Below are positions 54,738 through 63,652 of a stretch of DNA of 64,000 nt, piece by piece. Source of the DNA: G963664115 sp965263045 (GTDB lineage: Bacteria; Acidobacteriota; Terriglobia; 20CM-2-55-15); NCBI GenBank assembly GCA_965263045.1, contig CBDHGK010000041.1:5332001-5396000 (forward strand). The letters are read 5' to 3'. The notes below the pieces were generated by a model. It was not told the origin of the DNA. It did not search any database and saw only the letters and a list, made by a program, of their open reading frames with translations. Position numbers and translations under genes: made by a program. Each line of letters opens with the position of its first letter. Position 1 is the stretch's first letter.

Positions 54738-56483
54738 CTACTTTCTTCCGTAAACGCGTTCGGCCGGCGGCCATCGCGTGATGTTCACTGGCAGATACTC
54801 CATTCGAGAAGAGCCGTCTTCGTTTCGAAACACCAGAGAATGTGCGAGAAACTTTTCGTCGTCCCGGGAGGGAAAATCCGTTCTCTGATGCGCTCCACGG
54901 GACTCCGTGCGGTTGGCGGCACATTGCACGATCGATTCGGCAACGTCGAGCATATAAGCCAATTCAAGTGCTGAAACCAGCTCGGTGTTAAACGTGCGAC
55001 TGTGATCCTGGATTGCGATGTCTTTGAAGCGATCCTGTAATTCCCGAAGCTTCTCTGAAGCCCGTTTAATAGCTTCGCCGTTACGGTAAATGCCTGCGCC
55101 ATCCTCCATCGCTGTCTGCATCTCGTTCCGGATTGTAGCGATGGGTTCCCGCCCATCTGTCTTTCGAAGAAACTTCTCTTCCAGGCGCCTCTTTTCATCG
55201 TTGGCCTGAGCGATAATGTGATTCCCGGGCGCCTTCCGAGTGGAAGCGAGAGTTGCGGCTGCCGTTCCCGCTCGGCCGCCGAAAACGAGTAGTTCGGTCA
55301 GAGAATTCGAGCCGAGTCGGTTGGCGCCGTTGATGCTGACACACGCGACCTCTCCAGCTGCAAACAATCCATCCAGCAGAGTCGCGCCGTCTTTGTCGGT
55401 ATGCACTCCACCCATCACGTAGTGAATGACGGGCCGCACGGGTATTTTTTCCCGAACCGGATCGATGTTTTCGTACTTGAGACACAGCTCCCGGACAAAG
55501 GGAATTCTGGAGTCGATGCGTTTTTCTCCCAGATGGCGGAGATCGAGGTGCACGTAATGCCCGTAAGGACCCTCCATAGTTCGTCCTCGCTCCTGCTCTT
55601 TGACAAACGCCTGGGAGAGCCGATCCCGAGGACCCAGTTCCATCGAGCGCAGCACGGGTTCGGGCTGTGGGGTTCCCAAGTCGTAATCCTGCAGGTACCG
55701 GTAGCCGTCCTTGTTTACCAGATACCCGCCCTCGGCCCGGGTTGCCTCGGTGATCAGGATTCCGGTAAAGGGAAGACCCGTCGGATGGTACTGGACAAAT
55801 TCCATGTCCTTTAAAGGGACGCCCGCCCGGTAAGCCATCGCCATGCCGTCGCCGTTCTTGATGTTGGCGTTCGTGGTAAACGGAAACACTTTGCCGCACC
55901 CGCCCGTGCAGAGGATCACTGCTTTTGCAGTGATTGCCTGGATCTTCCCGGACATCAGTTCCAAGGCTACGACTCCCTGAACCTGACCGTCGTCAACCAG
56001 CAACTTCGTGACAAACCACTCATCGTAGCGGACGATGGGATCATATTTTAACGACGTCTGGAAGAGGGTGTGGAGCATGTGAAAACCCGTCTTGTCGGCG
56101 GCGAACCAGGTGCGCTTGTTCTTCATACCTCCAAACGGCCGCACGGCGACCCGGCCGTCGTCTGTCCGGCTCCAGGGGCAGCCCCAATGTTCCAGTTGCA
56201 GCAACTCTTTCGGGGCTTGCTCGACGAACAGTTCGATGGCGTCCTGATCAGCGAGCCAATCGCTTCCTGAGACCGTGTCGTAAGCATGTTCATCCAGGCT
56301 GTCGTCGTCGGCGATCACCCCGGCAGCACCCCCTTCCGCGGACACCGTATGGCTCCGCATCGGGTAGACCTTCGAAACAACCGCAACTCTGAGCTTCGGA
56401 TCGAACTCTGCAACGGCTATGGCCGCACGCAGACCGGCGCCCCCACCGCCAACCAAAAGAACATCGTAAGAAGAGACGTCCAC
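54738..56483 (-). CDS. frdA: Fumarate reductase flavoprotein subunit
   Basis: A GTG start follows CGGAGGGG. The protein (581 residues) has the Rossmann motif VLLVGGGGAGLRAAIAVAE, the covalent-FAD histidine in RSHTVSAEGGAAGV, and the catalytic loop QYHPTGLPFTGILITEATRA. GANRLGSNSLTELLVFGGRA and the end segment SRGAHQRTDFPSRDD are also typical. The sequence is closer to E. coli FrdA than to SdhA next door. It reduces fumarate or runs backward to oxidise succinate. First gene of frdABCD. Confidence 0.95.
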   Translation of the reverse strand: MDVSSYDVLLVGGGGAGLRAAIAVAEFDPKLRVAVVSKVYPMRSHTVSAEGGAAGVIADDDSLDEHAYDTVSGSDWLADQDAIELFVEQAPKELLQLEHWGCPWSRTDDGRVAVRPFGGMKNKRTWFAADKTGFHMLHTLFQTSLKYDPIVRYDEWFVTKLLVDDGQVQGVVALELMSGKIQAITAKAVILCTGGCGKVFPFTTNANIKNGDGMAMAYRAGVPLKDMEFVQYHPTGLPFTGILITEATRAEGGYLVNKDGYRYLQDYDLGTPQPEPVLRSMELGPRDRLSQAFVKEQERGRTMEGPYGHYVHLDLRHLGEKRIDSRIPFVRELCLKYENIDPVREKIPVRPVIHYVMGGVHTDKDGATLLDGLFAAGEVACVSINGANRLGSNSLTELLVFGGRAGTAAATLASTRKAPGNHIIAQANDEKRRLEEKFLRKTDGREPIATIRNEMQTAMEDGAGIYRNGEAIKRASEKLRELQDRFKDIAIQDHSRTFNTELVSALELAYMLDVAESIVQCAANRTESRGAHQRTDFPSRDDEKFLAHSLVFRNEDGSSRMEYLPVNITRWPPAERVYGRK

Positions 56484-56543
56484 TACCCCTCCGCACCTTA
56501 AAAAAAATCGTAAAAATGCTTTTTCGATCAGTAAACCGTCGAG

Positions 56544-56573
56544 AATCTACACGTTGTTACGCGCGCTTGTCAA
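56544..56573 (-). promoter_or_regulatory. Putative sigma-70 promoter of frdABCD
   Basis: On the minus strand TTGACA (56568-56573) and TAGATT (56544-56549) are separated by 18 bases. The leader to the frdA start is about 55 bases. The site lies in the only gap between the two complex II operons. Confidence 0.6.
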
Positions 56574-56647
56574 GAGGTCGGCTGCAAAGTGGTGAATTAC
56601 GGAATGTCGAGGTTTGGTCTTTTTAATTTCCTCGTATCCGACTCCTG

Positions 56648-57403
56648 CTATGTCTCTGAGCGCGATGTGATGGAAGCCTTCAAATAATCCTTGTTCATAC
56701 GTGCGATCCACTCGATCGATATCTCTTTCGGACAGGCAGCCTCACACTCGCCAGTGTTTGTGCAAGCCCCAAACATCTCCTGGTCCATCGTCGCAACCAT
56801 CTTCAGTGCACGTCCATCGCGCTCGGACTGACCTTGCGGCAACAGGCCAAGATGGGATATTTTCGCCGCCGTGAACAGCATCGCGGATGCATTGGGACAG
56901 GCCGCGACGCAGGCCCCGCAACCGATACAGGAAGCCGCGTCCATCGCCAGTTCAGCCGTTTCCTTCGGTATCGGTACGGCGTTGGCTTCGGGCGCGCTTC
57001 CGGCTGAGATCGAGATAAAGCCCCCGCCTTGAATGATCCGATCAAGGCCTTGCCGATCAACAACAAGGTCCTTGATGACAGGAAAGGCCCTGGCCCTCCA
57101 AGGTTCAATTGTGATCGTATCGCCATCCTTGAACAGCCGCATGTGGAGTTGACAGGTCGTTGTGGCAGATGAGGGGCCGTGGGGTCGGCCGTTGATGACG
57201 ACTCCGCACGTTCCACAGATTCCTTCACGGCAGTCATAGTCGAAGGCGATTGGGTCTTCTCCTACCCGGATCAAGTCCTCATTGACGACATCCAACATCT
57301 CCAGGAAGGACATGTTGGGGCTGACGTCGCGGGCGGGGTAAGTCACAAATGCACCCTGTTCCTCTGCGTTTTTCTGGCGCCATACCAGGAGCGTTAAATT
57401 CAC
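56648..57403 (-). CDS. sdhB: Succinate dehydrogenase iron-sulfur subunit
   Basis: Cluster ligands are CREGICGTCGVVINGRP with a following CQLHM for [2Fe-2S], CIGCGACVAACPNA for [4Fe-4S], and CTNTGECEAACPKEI for [3Fe-4S]. 251 residues, normal length. The N-terminus MNLTLLVWRQKNAEEQGAF fits the non-classical (B. subtilis/Bacteroides) branch. It shares one base with the sdhA stop, so translation is coupled. It completes the TPR-sdhCAB operon. Confidence 0.95.
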   Translation of the reverse strand: MNLTLLVWRQKNAEEQGAFVTYPARDVSPNMSFLEMLDVVNEDLIRVGEDPIAFDYDCREGICGTCGVVINGRPHGPSSATTTCQLHMRLFKDGDTITIEPWRARAFPVIKDLVVDRQGLDRIIQGGGFISISAGSAPEANAVPIPKETAELAMDAASCIGCGACVAACPNASAMLFTAAKISHLGLLPQGQSERDGRALKMVATMDQEMFGACTNTGECEAACPKEISIEWIARMNKDYLKASITSRSET

Positions 57404-59319
57404 TACCGGTAGCTCCTCTGTGTTGGAGTGACAAAATCAAAAGCGAGGGGTTCCTTATGCAGTATGGGAATTTCGCTATCTCCCTTGTATTCCCAGGCAG
57501 CAACATGGGAAAAGGCCTCGTCATTCCGTAGCGCTTCCCCATCTGGCGTTTGGTGCTCTTCACGGAAGTGGCAACCGGCTGACTCGTTTCTTTCCAGCGC
57601 ATCGCGGCACATCAGATCTGCCAACTCCAGGAAGTCGGCGACGCGCCCCGCGCGTTCGAGTGAGTGGTTGAGTTCTTCGTTGGACCCGAGCACGCGAACA
57701 TCTTCCCAATATTCCTGGCGCAGGGAAGGTATCTTCTCGAGCGCATGTTTCAGACCTTCGGCGTTGCGGGACATCCCACAATAATTCCACATGAGATCGC
57801 CCAGTTCACGGTGGAAGCTGTCGACCGTACGTGTGCCACGAATTGCCAGAAGCTTTCGGGTTCGCTCGTTCACCTCCTGTTCGACCCGCTTGAACTCGGC
57901 GTGATCAGTTTCGATTCGATCGCTCCCGGTCCGCGCCAAATAGTCGCCAATCGTGTAGGGAATGATGAAGTAGCCGTCGGCCAAACCCTGCATCAGTGCA
58001 CTGGCTCCGAGTCGGTTGGCCCCATGATCGGAAAAGTTAGCCTCTCCGGCAACGAACAGTCCAGGGATCGTACTCATCAAGTGGTAATCGACCCAGAGTC
58101 CGCCCATTACGTAATGGACGGCGGGATAGATCCGCATCGGCGATTTGTAAGGGTCCTCATCTGTGATGCGGGCGTACATGTGGAAAAGGTTGCCATAGCG
58201 TTCGCGGATTGTTTCCTCGCCAAGACGTCCGATAGCGTCGGCGAAATCCAGGTACACGCCCAAGCCCGTCGAACCCACCCCGCGGCCGTCGTCACAGACT
58301 GCCTTTGCTGCACGAGAAGCCACATCGCGCGGAACGAGGTTTCCGAAGCCGGGATACCTGCGCTCCAAATAGTAGTCACGCTCTACCCCGGGAATGTCCG
58401 CAGGAGACCGCGTGTCTCCTTTTCGCAGAGGCACCCAGATACGGCCATCGTTACGAAGGGATTCACTCATCAGCGTTAGCTTCGACTGGTGCTCTCCGGA
58501 TACTGGAATGCAGGTCGGATGGATTTGAGCAAGGCACGGGTTGGCCAGAGCCGCGCCGCGTTTGTAGGCACGCCAGATGGCCGTCGCGTTGCATCCCTTA
58601 GCGTTGGTCGAAAGATAAAATACATTGCCGTAACCTCCAGTGCACAGGACAACGGCGTCAGCCGCATGTGATTCGATCTTCCCGGTCACCATATCCCGCG
58701 TAACTATGCCGCGCGCGTGACCGTCCACGACGACCAGATCCAGCATCTCCGTACGCGAGTTCATCTGGACGCGCCCTGCCCCTATCTGTCTAGAGAGAGC
58801 CTGATAGGCGCCCAGCAGCAACTGTTGTCCAGTCTGGCCTCGGGCGTAGAACGTCCGAGAAACCTGGGCCCCGCCGAAAGAACGGTTCGACAGACCGCCG
58901 CCGTACTCGCGTGCAAAGGGAACGCCCTGGGCGACACACTGGTCGATGATGCTGCGGCTGATCTGAGCCAGACGATAGACGTTTGCCTCGCGGGACCGAT
59001 AATCTCCGCCTTTGATTGTGTCGTAGAAAAGACGAAAGACGCTGTCGCCGTCGTTCTGGTAGTTCTTGGCAGCGTTGATTCCACCTTGGGCCGCGATACT
59101 GTGTGCTCGGCGGGGGCTGTCCTGGTAACAGAAGCACTTTACGTTGTAGCCGAGTTCGGCCAGAGATGCCGCCGCTGACGCACCCGCCAACCCAGAGCCG
59201 ACGACTACAACGTTGTACCGGCGTTTGTTCGCCGGATTGACGAGCCGCAGTCGAAACTGTCGGCGGTCCCACTTCTTCTCAAGAGGGCCCGATGGAATTT
59301 TCGTCTCGAGTTTTATCAT
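57403..59319 (-). CDS. sdhA: Succinate dehydrogenase flavoprotein subunit
   Basis: The 638-residue flavoprotein has VVVVGSGLAGASAAASLAEL, the FAD histidine in RRAHSIAAQGGINAAKN, and the catalytic region IHPTCIPVSGEHQSKL. HYVMGGLWVDYHLMSTIPGL and GANRLGASALMQGLADGYF are typical of the Bacteroides and acidobacterial type. The length (about 60 residues more than FrdA next door) and the IHPTC motif separate it from that paralogue. It oxidises succinate to fumarate in the citric acid cycle. Confidence 0.95.
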   Translation of the reverse strand: MIKLETKIPSGPLEKKWDRRQFRLRLVNPANKRRYNVVVVGSGLAGASAAASLAELGYNVKCFCYQDSPRRAHSIAAQGGINAAKNYQNDGDSVFRLFYDTIKGGDYRSREANVYRLAQISRSIIDQCVAQGVPFAREYGGGLSNRSFGGAQVSRTFYARGQTGQQLLLGAYQALSRQIGAGRVQMNSRTEMLDLVVVDGHARGIVTRDMVTGKIESHAADAVVLCTGGYGNVFYLSTNAKGCNATAIWRAYKRGAALANPCLAQIHPTCIPVSGEHQSKLTLMSESLRNDGRIWVPLRKGDTRSPADIPGVERDYYLERRYPGFGNLVPRDVASRAAKAVCDDGRGVGSTGLGVYLDFADAIGRLGEETIRERYGNLFHMYARITDEDPYKSPMRIYPAVHYVMGGLWVDYHLMSTIPGLFVAGEANFSDHGANRLGASALMQGLADGYFIIPYTIGDYLARTGSDRIETDHAEFKRVEQEVNERTRKLLAIRGTRTVDSFHRELGDLMWNYCGMSRNAEGLKHALEKIPSLRQEYWEDVRVLGSNEELNHSLERAGRVADFLELADLMCRDALERNESAGCHFREEHQTPDGEALRNDEAFSHVAAWEYKGDSEIPILHKEPLAFDFVTPTQRSYR

Positions 59320-59324
59320 CTGAT

Positions 59325-59987
59325 TCAGCCGACGATGCCGATCAGCACGGCCAACGGAATGGACAAATAGCCGACGACGATGAAAGAGCTGATGATGATT
59401 GATCCGCGCCGCACGAGCGGATCATATTTTGAGTGATTCAGACCGATGGATTGAAACATGCTCCAGATCCCATGGCCCATGTGCAGTCCGAGGCTCAATA
59501 CGGCCGCGACGTAGAACAGTGCTACAGGCCATTGCTGGAACCCAGTAGTCACATTCTGATACACGGCTTCCGGGTTGAAGTTCGGGTACGATGGATGGAC
59601 TGAGCCAACCGTAAAGTGCAATAGATGGTAAACCACGAAAAGCGCAATGATCGGCCCGCTCCAAATCATGGTGCGGGCTGCATAACTCGCGTCTCCGTAC
59701 TTGTGGCGTCTGTAACGCACCGGCCGGGCCGATCGATTCCGAATCGTAAGTTGAGTTGCGGCCAGAAGGTGCAAGCCGACAGCGCCAGCAAGGGCGATTC
59801 GTGTGGTCCAGAGTAACTGGGGTGTTTCCTTCAGCAGCCTTGCGTAAGCATTGAGGGTCTCCGGACCCGCGAAGATCTGGAGATTTCCGGCCAGGTGCCC
59901 GATGATGAACCCGAATAGGACGATGCCGCTCGCGACCATCAGAACTTTTTTGCCGAGCGATGAACGATAGAAGCGGAGAATCCACAT
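59325..59987 (-). CDS. sdhC: Succinate dehydrogenase cytochrome b subunit (b558 type)
   Basis: The 220 residues have five membrane helices and the expected haem histidines, in FIIGHLAGNLQIF, AVGLHLLAATQL, VVYHLLHFTVG and LGLHMGHGIWSMFQ. This is the single-subunit, two-haem anchor of B. subtilis-type enzymes, which often use menaquinone. It starts eight bases after the TPR-like gene ends and lies five bases before sdhA. Confidence 0.93.
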   Translation of the reverse strand: MWILRFYRSSLGKKVLMVASGIVLFGFIIGHLAGNLQIFAGPETLNAYARLLKETPQLLWTTRIALAGAVGLHLLAATQLTIRNRSARPVRYRRHKYGDASYAARTMIWSGPIIALFVVYHLLHFTVGSVHPSYPNFNPEAVYQNVTTGFQQWPVALFYVAAVLSLGLHMGHGIWSMFQSIGLNHSKYDPLVRRGSIIISSFIVVGYLSIPLAVLIGIVG

Positions 59988-59995
59988 AGCCCTTT

Positions 59996-60496
59996 CTATT
60001 CCAGGAATGGTTGAATGGTGTCCTCGGTTGCGGCTTCGAGATCGTGTTCAATGATGGTGCGGGCGCAGGCGTTCCACCTCAACAGTGCATCGTCGTTGCC
60101 TGGAGGGCGGCTCTGCTCCGATCGCTCATACCGGTCCATGGCCTTACGGAGCCAATCGTAGGCGACGTATCCGGACCCATGGGATCCCTGCTTGAGATGA
60201 GCTCGGCCCCGTCTTTCACAGATGAGGCCTGAATAATAGGTTTTCTTGTAGTCATCCCGAATCTTGGGAAGCAAGTCCCGGGCTCGGCTATAGGTTTCCC
60301 GTTCCGCATGAGAGAACGCGTCCGTGAGTGCCAGGAGGAGTAAGACGAGCGCCTCCTGGTTTTGCGGATCGACCTCGAGAATGTCCAGGCAGATACTTTC
60401 CGCCTGCTCGGGTTCGTTCAAAAGGCGGTAGTCTTTCGCCCGTTCAAGGTCTCGGGGTATCGTTTCTCCGGATAAAGGCTTGAATCGAAACTGCAT
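59996..60496 (-). CDS. TPR-like cytoplasmic protein, first gene of the sdh operon
   Basis: From ATG 60496 the 166 residues show TPR-like helices: ERAKDYRLLNEPEQAESICL, VDPQNQEALVLLLLALTDAF, and YYSGLICERRGRAHLKQGSH. It has no signal peptide and no enzyme motif. The longer frame to 60529 is possible. Its place directly before sdhC suggests an assembly or regulatory role for complex II (inference from position). I recognise no named family. Confidence 0.7.
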   Translation of the reverse strand: MQFRFKPLSGETIPRDLERAKDYRLLNEPEQAESICLDILEVDPQNQEALVLLLLALTDAFSHAERETYSRARDLLPKIRDDYKKTYYSGLICERRGRAHLKQGSHGSGYVAYDWLRKAMDRYERSEQSRPPGNDDALLRWNACARTIIEHDLEAATEDTIQPFLE

Positions 60497-60568
60497 CTGT
60501 AGTCCCCAGACAATAACTCGAAGGCCCATCGATCAAGATGAACATACGACCATCTCTCGGAATTTTCT

Positions 60569-60600
60569 AAAAGGGCGGAATGTATTTATGAACATCCGCC
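60569..60600 (-). terminator. Hairpin with T run in the sdh operon leader (possible attenuator)
   Basis: On the minus strand GGCGGATGT and ACATTCCGCC pair with one bulge around an 8-base loop (60574-60600) and are followed by CTTTT. It lies between the promoter-like site at 60607-60635 and the first gene at 60496. Confidence 0.45.
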
Positions 60601-60606
60601 TAACGC

Positions 60607-60635
60607 ATTTCACAAGGCTTTCTTGGGTTTGTCAA
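60607..60635 (-). promoter_or_regulatory. Putative sigma-70 promoter of the TPR-sdhCAB operon
   Basis: On the minus strand TTGACA (60630-60635) and TGAAAT (60607-60612) are 17 bases apart. The -35 is perfect; the -10 matches four of six. Confidence 0.55.
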
Positions 60636-61262
60636 CAAGTCCCCGTGGAGTTCTTTTGAGGCGTGAGGTGGAACCCGTCAGGTACCGCGCCCTAAGAGTT
60701 AACGGTCTCAGGGAGCGCGAAGGAGAATTCCACAGGCCTGCCGTATTGAATTCGCTGCCTTTTCACCGCTTACGTCTCGGCATTCTCGACGGCTGTCCGC
60801 CAAACCGTACGAGGTTTCCGGCCCACTCACAGGTGCACGTGACCCTGCCCTGGTATGGCGTCGGTAAGACTCACCGGGCCCCAGCCGCGCTATGGTCTGT
60901 CCTGTGAGGCGAGTTGAGCGACCGGGGAGTTGCCGGGTTACCCCGAGAGCCGGAAAGCACAACACAGCTTGCAGACCTGTGGTCGCAAGAGCAGCTTGAG
61001 ATCAGCCGAAGTTGTGGGTCGGATCTGTTTACACCTTCGCTGAATTCGCTCATCCCGAACGTTGGACTTGTTCCCATCGATCAGGGGCCATCGCTGAAAT
61101 GTCAAAAGCAACCTGAAGAGCTTAGACTGAGATGAGCGCCTGAGGCGGCCTGCCTGCACATCGGTTTGGGGGGCACGCCCGACGCTGCTGGCGCGATCGA
61201 ACACAACTTAGTTCCGGCGTATCGATCCGGTGGTGGGGCAGACCCCTGGTGAGCAATGGAGG
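60636..61262. other. 627-base intergenic region without a recognisable gene
   Basis: Between the sdh operon promoter and the split DUF1801 gene only short frames occur, none with a plausible family or ribosome site. No tRNA or terminator was recognised. Confidence 0.45.
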
Positions 61263-61396
61263 TCAGCCAGTCTGCCTCATCTGCTTCACCGAAGCGGAGA
61301 TCAACTTCTTGAGCACGGCCCGGTCGATGTCCCTCAGAAGTGGACCCCAATCGTTGGACAGCGCGGCAGCCAATTTAAGGTGGATTCCACGGTTCA

Positions 61397-62245
61397 TTAT
61401 GCTGCCGAAGGTACGATCGTGATCCCGTCGTAGACCTCGCCCGGGGTGAGATCGCCGAGGGCGGAATGGGGCCGGCGGTCGTTGTAATATTCCATCCAGA
61501 CCCTTATATGAAAATCCGATTCCCTGAAGTCCTTGAAAGCATTCAGGTAGACGCACTCATATTTCAATGAGCGCCAGAGCCGCTCGATGAACACGTTGTC
61601 CATCCACTGACCTTTGCCGTCCATCGAGATCCGGACGCCGTGATCCTTGAGAACGCTCGTCCAGGCGGTGCTGGTGAACTGGCTGCCTTGATCGGTATTG
61701 AAGATCTCGGGACAACCGTATTTTTCGATGGCTTCCTCCAGCGCTTCGATGCAAAACGCGATGTCTTGCGTGTTCGATAGTCGCCAGGCCAGAACCTTTC
61801 GGGAATGCCAATCCATGATCGCTACCACGTACAGAAAGCCATGGGCCATCGGGATGTAGGTCAGATCGGCGCACCACGCCTGATTCACTCGCGTGATCCG
61901 GATGTCGCCGAGCAGGTACGGGTACACGACATGTCCGGGTGCGTGCCGGGACGTGAAGGGCCTGGGAGCGACCGATCGCAGGCCCATCAGCCGCATCAGA
62001 CGACGGACACGCTTCCGGCCGACATGATGCCCAGCGCGGCGCAGCTCGCGCGTCATCTGACGCGAGCCGTACCAGGGCATCTCCAGATACAGAAGGTCGA
62101 TGACACGCATCAGAGCGAGATTCCGCTCACTCTCGCCGCGTGGCCGGTAATACCAGCTCGACCGACTCATTCCCACCAGCTCGCACTGTCGCGCGACACT
62201 GAGCTTCCGGTTCTTGGGTTTGATCATCCCTCGCCTCCGATCCAC
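61397..62245 (-). CDS. IS3-family transposase OrfB (DDE integrase core)
   Basis: The 282-residue frame has a HTH_21 segment (LSVARQCELVGMSRSSWYYR) and an rve core with Asp in WCADLTYIPMAHGFLYVV, Asp in IFNTDQGSQFTSTAW, and Glu in VFIERLWRSLKYECVYL. The end segment YNDRRPHSALGDLTPGEVY is also typical. The natural product is probably an OrfAB fusion made by -1 slippage at the T6 run (62270-62275). After slippage the reading FFGRSLRSVSVDRRRGMIKP joins orfA to orfB without a stop. Confidence 0.93.
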   Translation of the reverse strand: MDRRRGMIKPKNRKLSVARQCELVGMSRSSWYYRPRGESERNLALMRVIDLLYLEMPWYGSRQMTRELRRAGHHVGRKRVRRLMRLMGLRSVAPRPFTSRHAPGHVVYPYLLGDIRITRVNQAWCADLTYIPMAHGFLYVVAIMDWHSRKVLAWRLSNTQDIAFCIEALEEAIEKYGCPEIFNTDQGSQFTSTAWTSVLKDHGVRISMDGKGQWMDNVFIERLWRSLKYECVYLNAFKDFRESDFHIRVWMEYYNDRRPHSALGDLTPGEVYDGITIVPSAA

Positions 62246-62247
62246 GC

Positions 62248-62529
62248 TTACCGATCGAAGGCTCCGGCCAAAAAATCCCGCTCCACCACCAGTTCTCCAA
62301 TCTTGGCCTGGAGCCGTTTGATCTCGTCCTCGTGGTTTCGGTCCGCTGGGTTCTTACCGCGCTGAAACGTCTCCTTCACCCCGTCGAGCGCCTCCCGCTT
62401 CCACTTCCCGATGATGTTCGGGTGCACTTGGTACCGTGACGCCAGTTCGGCCACGGTGCCGTCTCCACGCATCGCGGCCAGTGCGACCTTCGCCTTGAAG
62501 TCCGCTGAAAAATTCCGTCGTTTCGTCAT
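62248..62529 (-). CDS. IS3-family transposase OrfA (helix-turn-helix)
   Basis: The 93 residues (MTKRRNFSADFKAKVALAAM, TVAELASRYQVHPNIIGKWK) are a full IS3 OrfA with an HTH and a leucine-zipper-like end (EIKRLQAKIGELVVERDFLA). OrfA binds the terminal repeats. A GAT-TTT-TTG stretch just before its end gives a plausible slip site into orfB. Confidence 0.93.
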   Translation of the reverse strand: MTKRRNFSADFKAKVALAAMRGDGTVAELASRYQVHPNIIGKWKREALDGVKETFQRGKNPADRNHEDEIKRLQAKIGELVVERDFLAGAFDR

Positions 62530-63232
62530 TGTCGTAAGGTCCTCTCATCTGTGTGAAATCCACCTTACAACGCTGTCCGAATTTCCGGGTCCACTTCTCT
62601 CAGCCGTTTGACGTACAGGCAACACTTGCCGGTGTTGTGTTTCCCGAGCTTCATGAGGAGCGCTTCAGAACGCTCAAAGCCCGCCATGATATAGATCGTC
62701 AAGTCTCGCTTGCGGGATGCGAATCCAGCGAGAAACCAATCGCCTTCACGACCACTTGCGTATTTGTAATGGTATTCGCCGAAGCCTACGATGCTGGTCC
62801 CCCACATCCGGGGTTCGGATCGGGTGGCCTGCCTCATGATTCGGACCAGGGCCAGGCAGTCCTCACGTCGACAGTCGTCAGCGATTTCGCTAATAAACTC
62901 TTCTACGCTTGCCTCGGTGCGTTTGGTCTTAAGCTCTGCCACCTGGTCTCTTCCTGACTGGTCCGGGCCCTGTGGGAACTTGTCGTACCGATACCTACCT
63001 CTTCGTCCCCACGTTATCGAAGTGTCTCGTGAGACATCTGATCCGCCAACTCGATTCCAGGGCGATGCGCAGTGGATTTTTCAGCCAGTGTCCACAGGGT
63101 TTCGGAATCAACGAAAAGGACCCTCATGTCAAAGATCGCAGCTGTGATCACGGGTCTTCCAGTCTTCATTTTCCTGATGCCGTACTCTGGCCGAGTGGGG
63201 CCGAAGGCGGGTATGGCCACCGCCTTCAGGCA

Positions 63233-63652
63233 TCAGGATGTGTATTTGTCCTCATACTCGCGCGTCGGGTCGACTGCCTGCACCACGTCGATGACCATAC
63301 CGACCGGGTCTTTAATCATGAAGTGTTTCTGGCCCCATTCCTCCGTTCGTACCTCTAGGAGAATCGGGACATCACCGCTCTTCAGTCTTTCGTATTCCCG
63401 ATCGACATTTTCGACCTCGAACGAATAGATCATGCCATGTCCCGGGTAGGCACGGTGGACGTACTCGGGTTGCGATGGGTGGTCCGGTTGCAGGAAACCC
63501 AGTTGAATGCCTGTGTCTGAAACAAGGTGAATGTACCAATCAGCTTCGAAAGCGACACGGAACCCGAAGTGCCGGACGTAGAAGTTTCGACAATCCCTGA
63601 GCTTTTCGCTTGTCAGAACAGGGAAGAAACCGGTTGGATTCACGGCTTGCAC
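63233..63652 (-). CDS. VOC-superfamily (glyoxalase/bleomycin-resistance-like) protein
   Basis: A perfect AAGGAGGT lies five bases before GTG 63652, so I take that start rather than the TTG at 63667, whose codons form the ribosome site. The fold is a paired beta-alpha-beta-beta-beta unit: FFPVLTSEKLRDCRNFYVRH, YIHLVSDTGIQLGFLQP, MIYSFEVENVDREYERLKSG, and HFMIKDPVGMVIDVVQAV. The His and Glu that usually bind metal are only partly present. VOC proteins act on small molecules or bind drugs. It lies just upstream of the split DUF1801 gene; the two families often adjoin (recalled). Confidence 0.82.
   Translation of the reverse strand: MQAVNPTGFFPVLTSEKLRDCRNFYVRHFGFRVAFEADWYIHLVSDTGIQLGFLQPDHPSQPEYVHRAYPGHGMIYSFEVENVDREYERLKSGDVPILLEVRTEEWGQKHFMIKDPVGMVIDVVQAVDPTREYEDKYTS

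Larger units (their letters stand above)
61336..62598 (-). mobile_element. Intact IS3-family insertion sequence, 1263 bp
   Basis: The ends are inverted repeats beginning AGAAGTGGACCC, with a second matching block GGACAGCG and a further AAGGTGGATT. The flanks carry a 3-base duplication CTC (61333-61335 and 62599-62601). Two overlapping-type frames orfA and orfB fill the interior, as in the IS407/IS51-like group. Confidence 0.92.
61263..62942 (-). pseudogene. DUF1801 domain protein, split by an IS3-family element
   Basis: The 5' part (62942 to 62599, GTG start) reads VAELKTKRTEASVEEFISEI, MWGTSIVGFGEYHYKYASGR and KLGKHNTGKCCLYVKRL, which is DUF1801. The 3' part (61335 to 61263) reads RDIDRAVLKKLISASVKQMR QTG and stop. 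Removing the element and one copy of the 3-base duplication (CTC on the plus strand) joins the two in frame as YVKRLRDIDRAVLKKLI, a protein of about 140 residues. DUF1801 proteins (YdhG-like) have no firm function. The VOC gene lies upstream on the same strand. Confidence 0.85.

Noticed and set aside
63014..63220. 68-codon minus-strand frame between the VOC and DUF1801 genes
   Set aside because: No ribosome site and no recognisable family; it may be real but cannot be supported.
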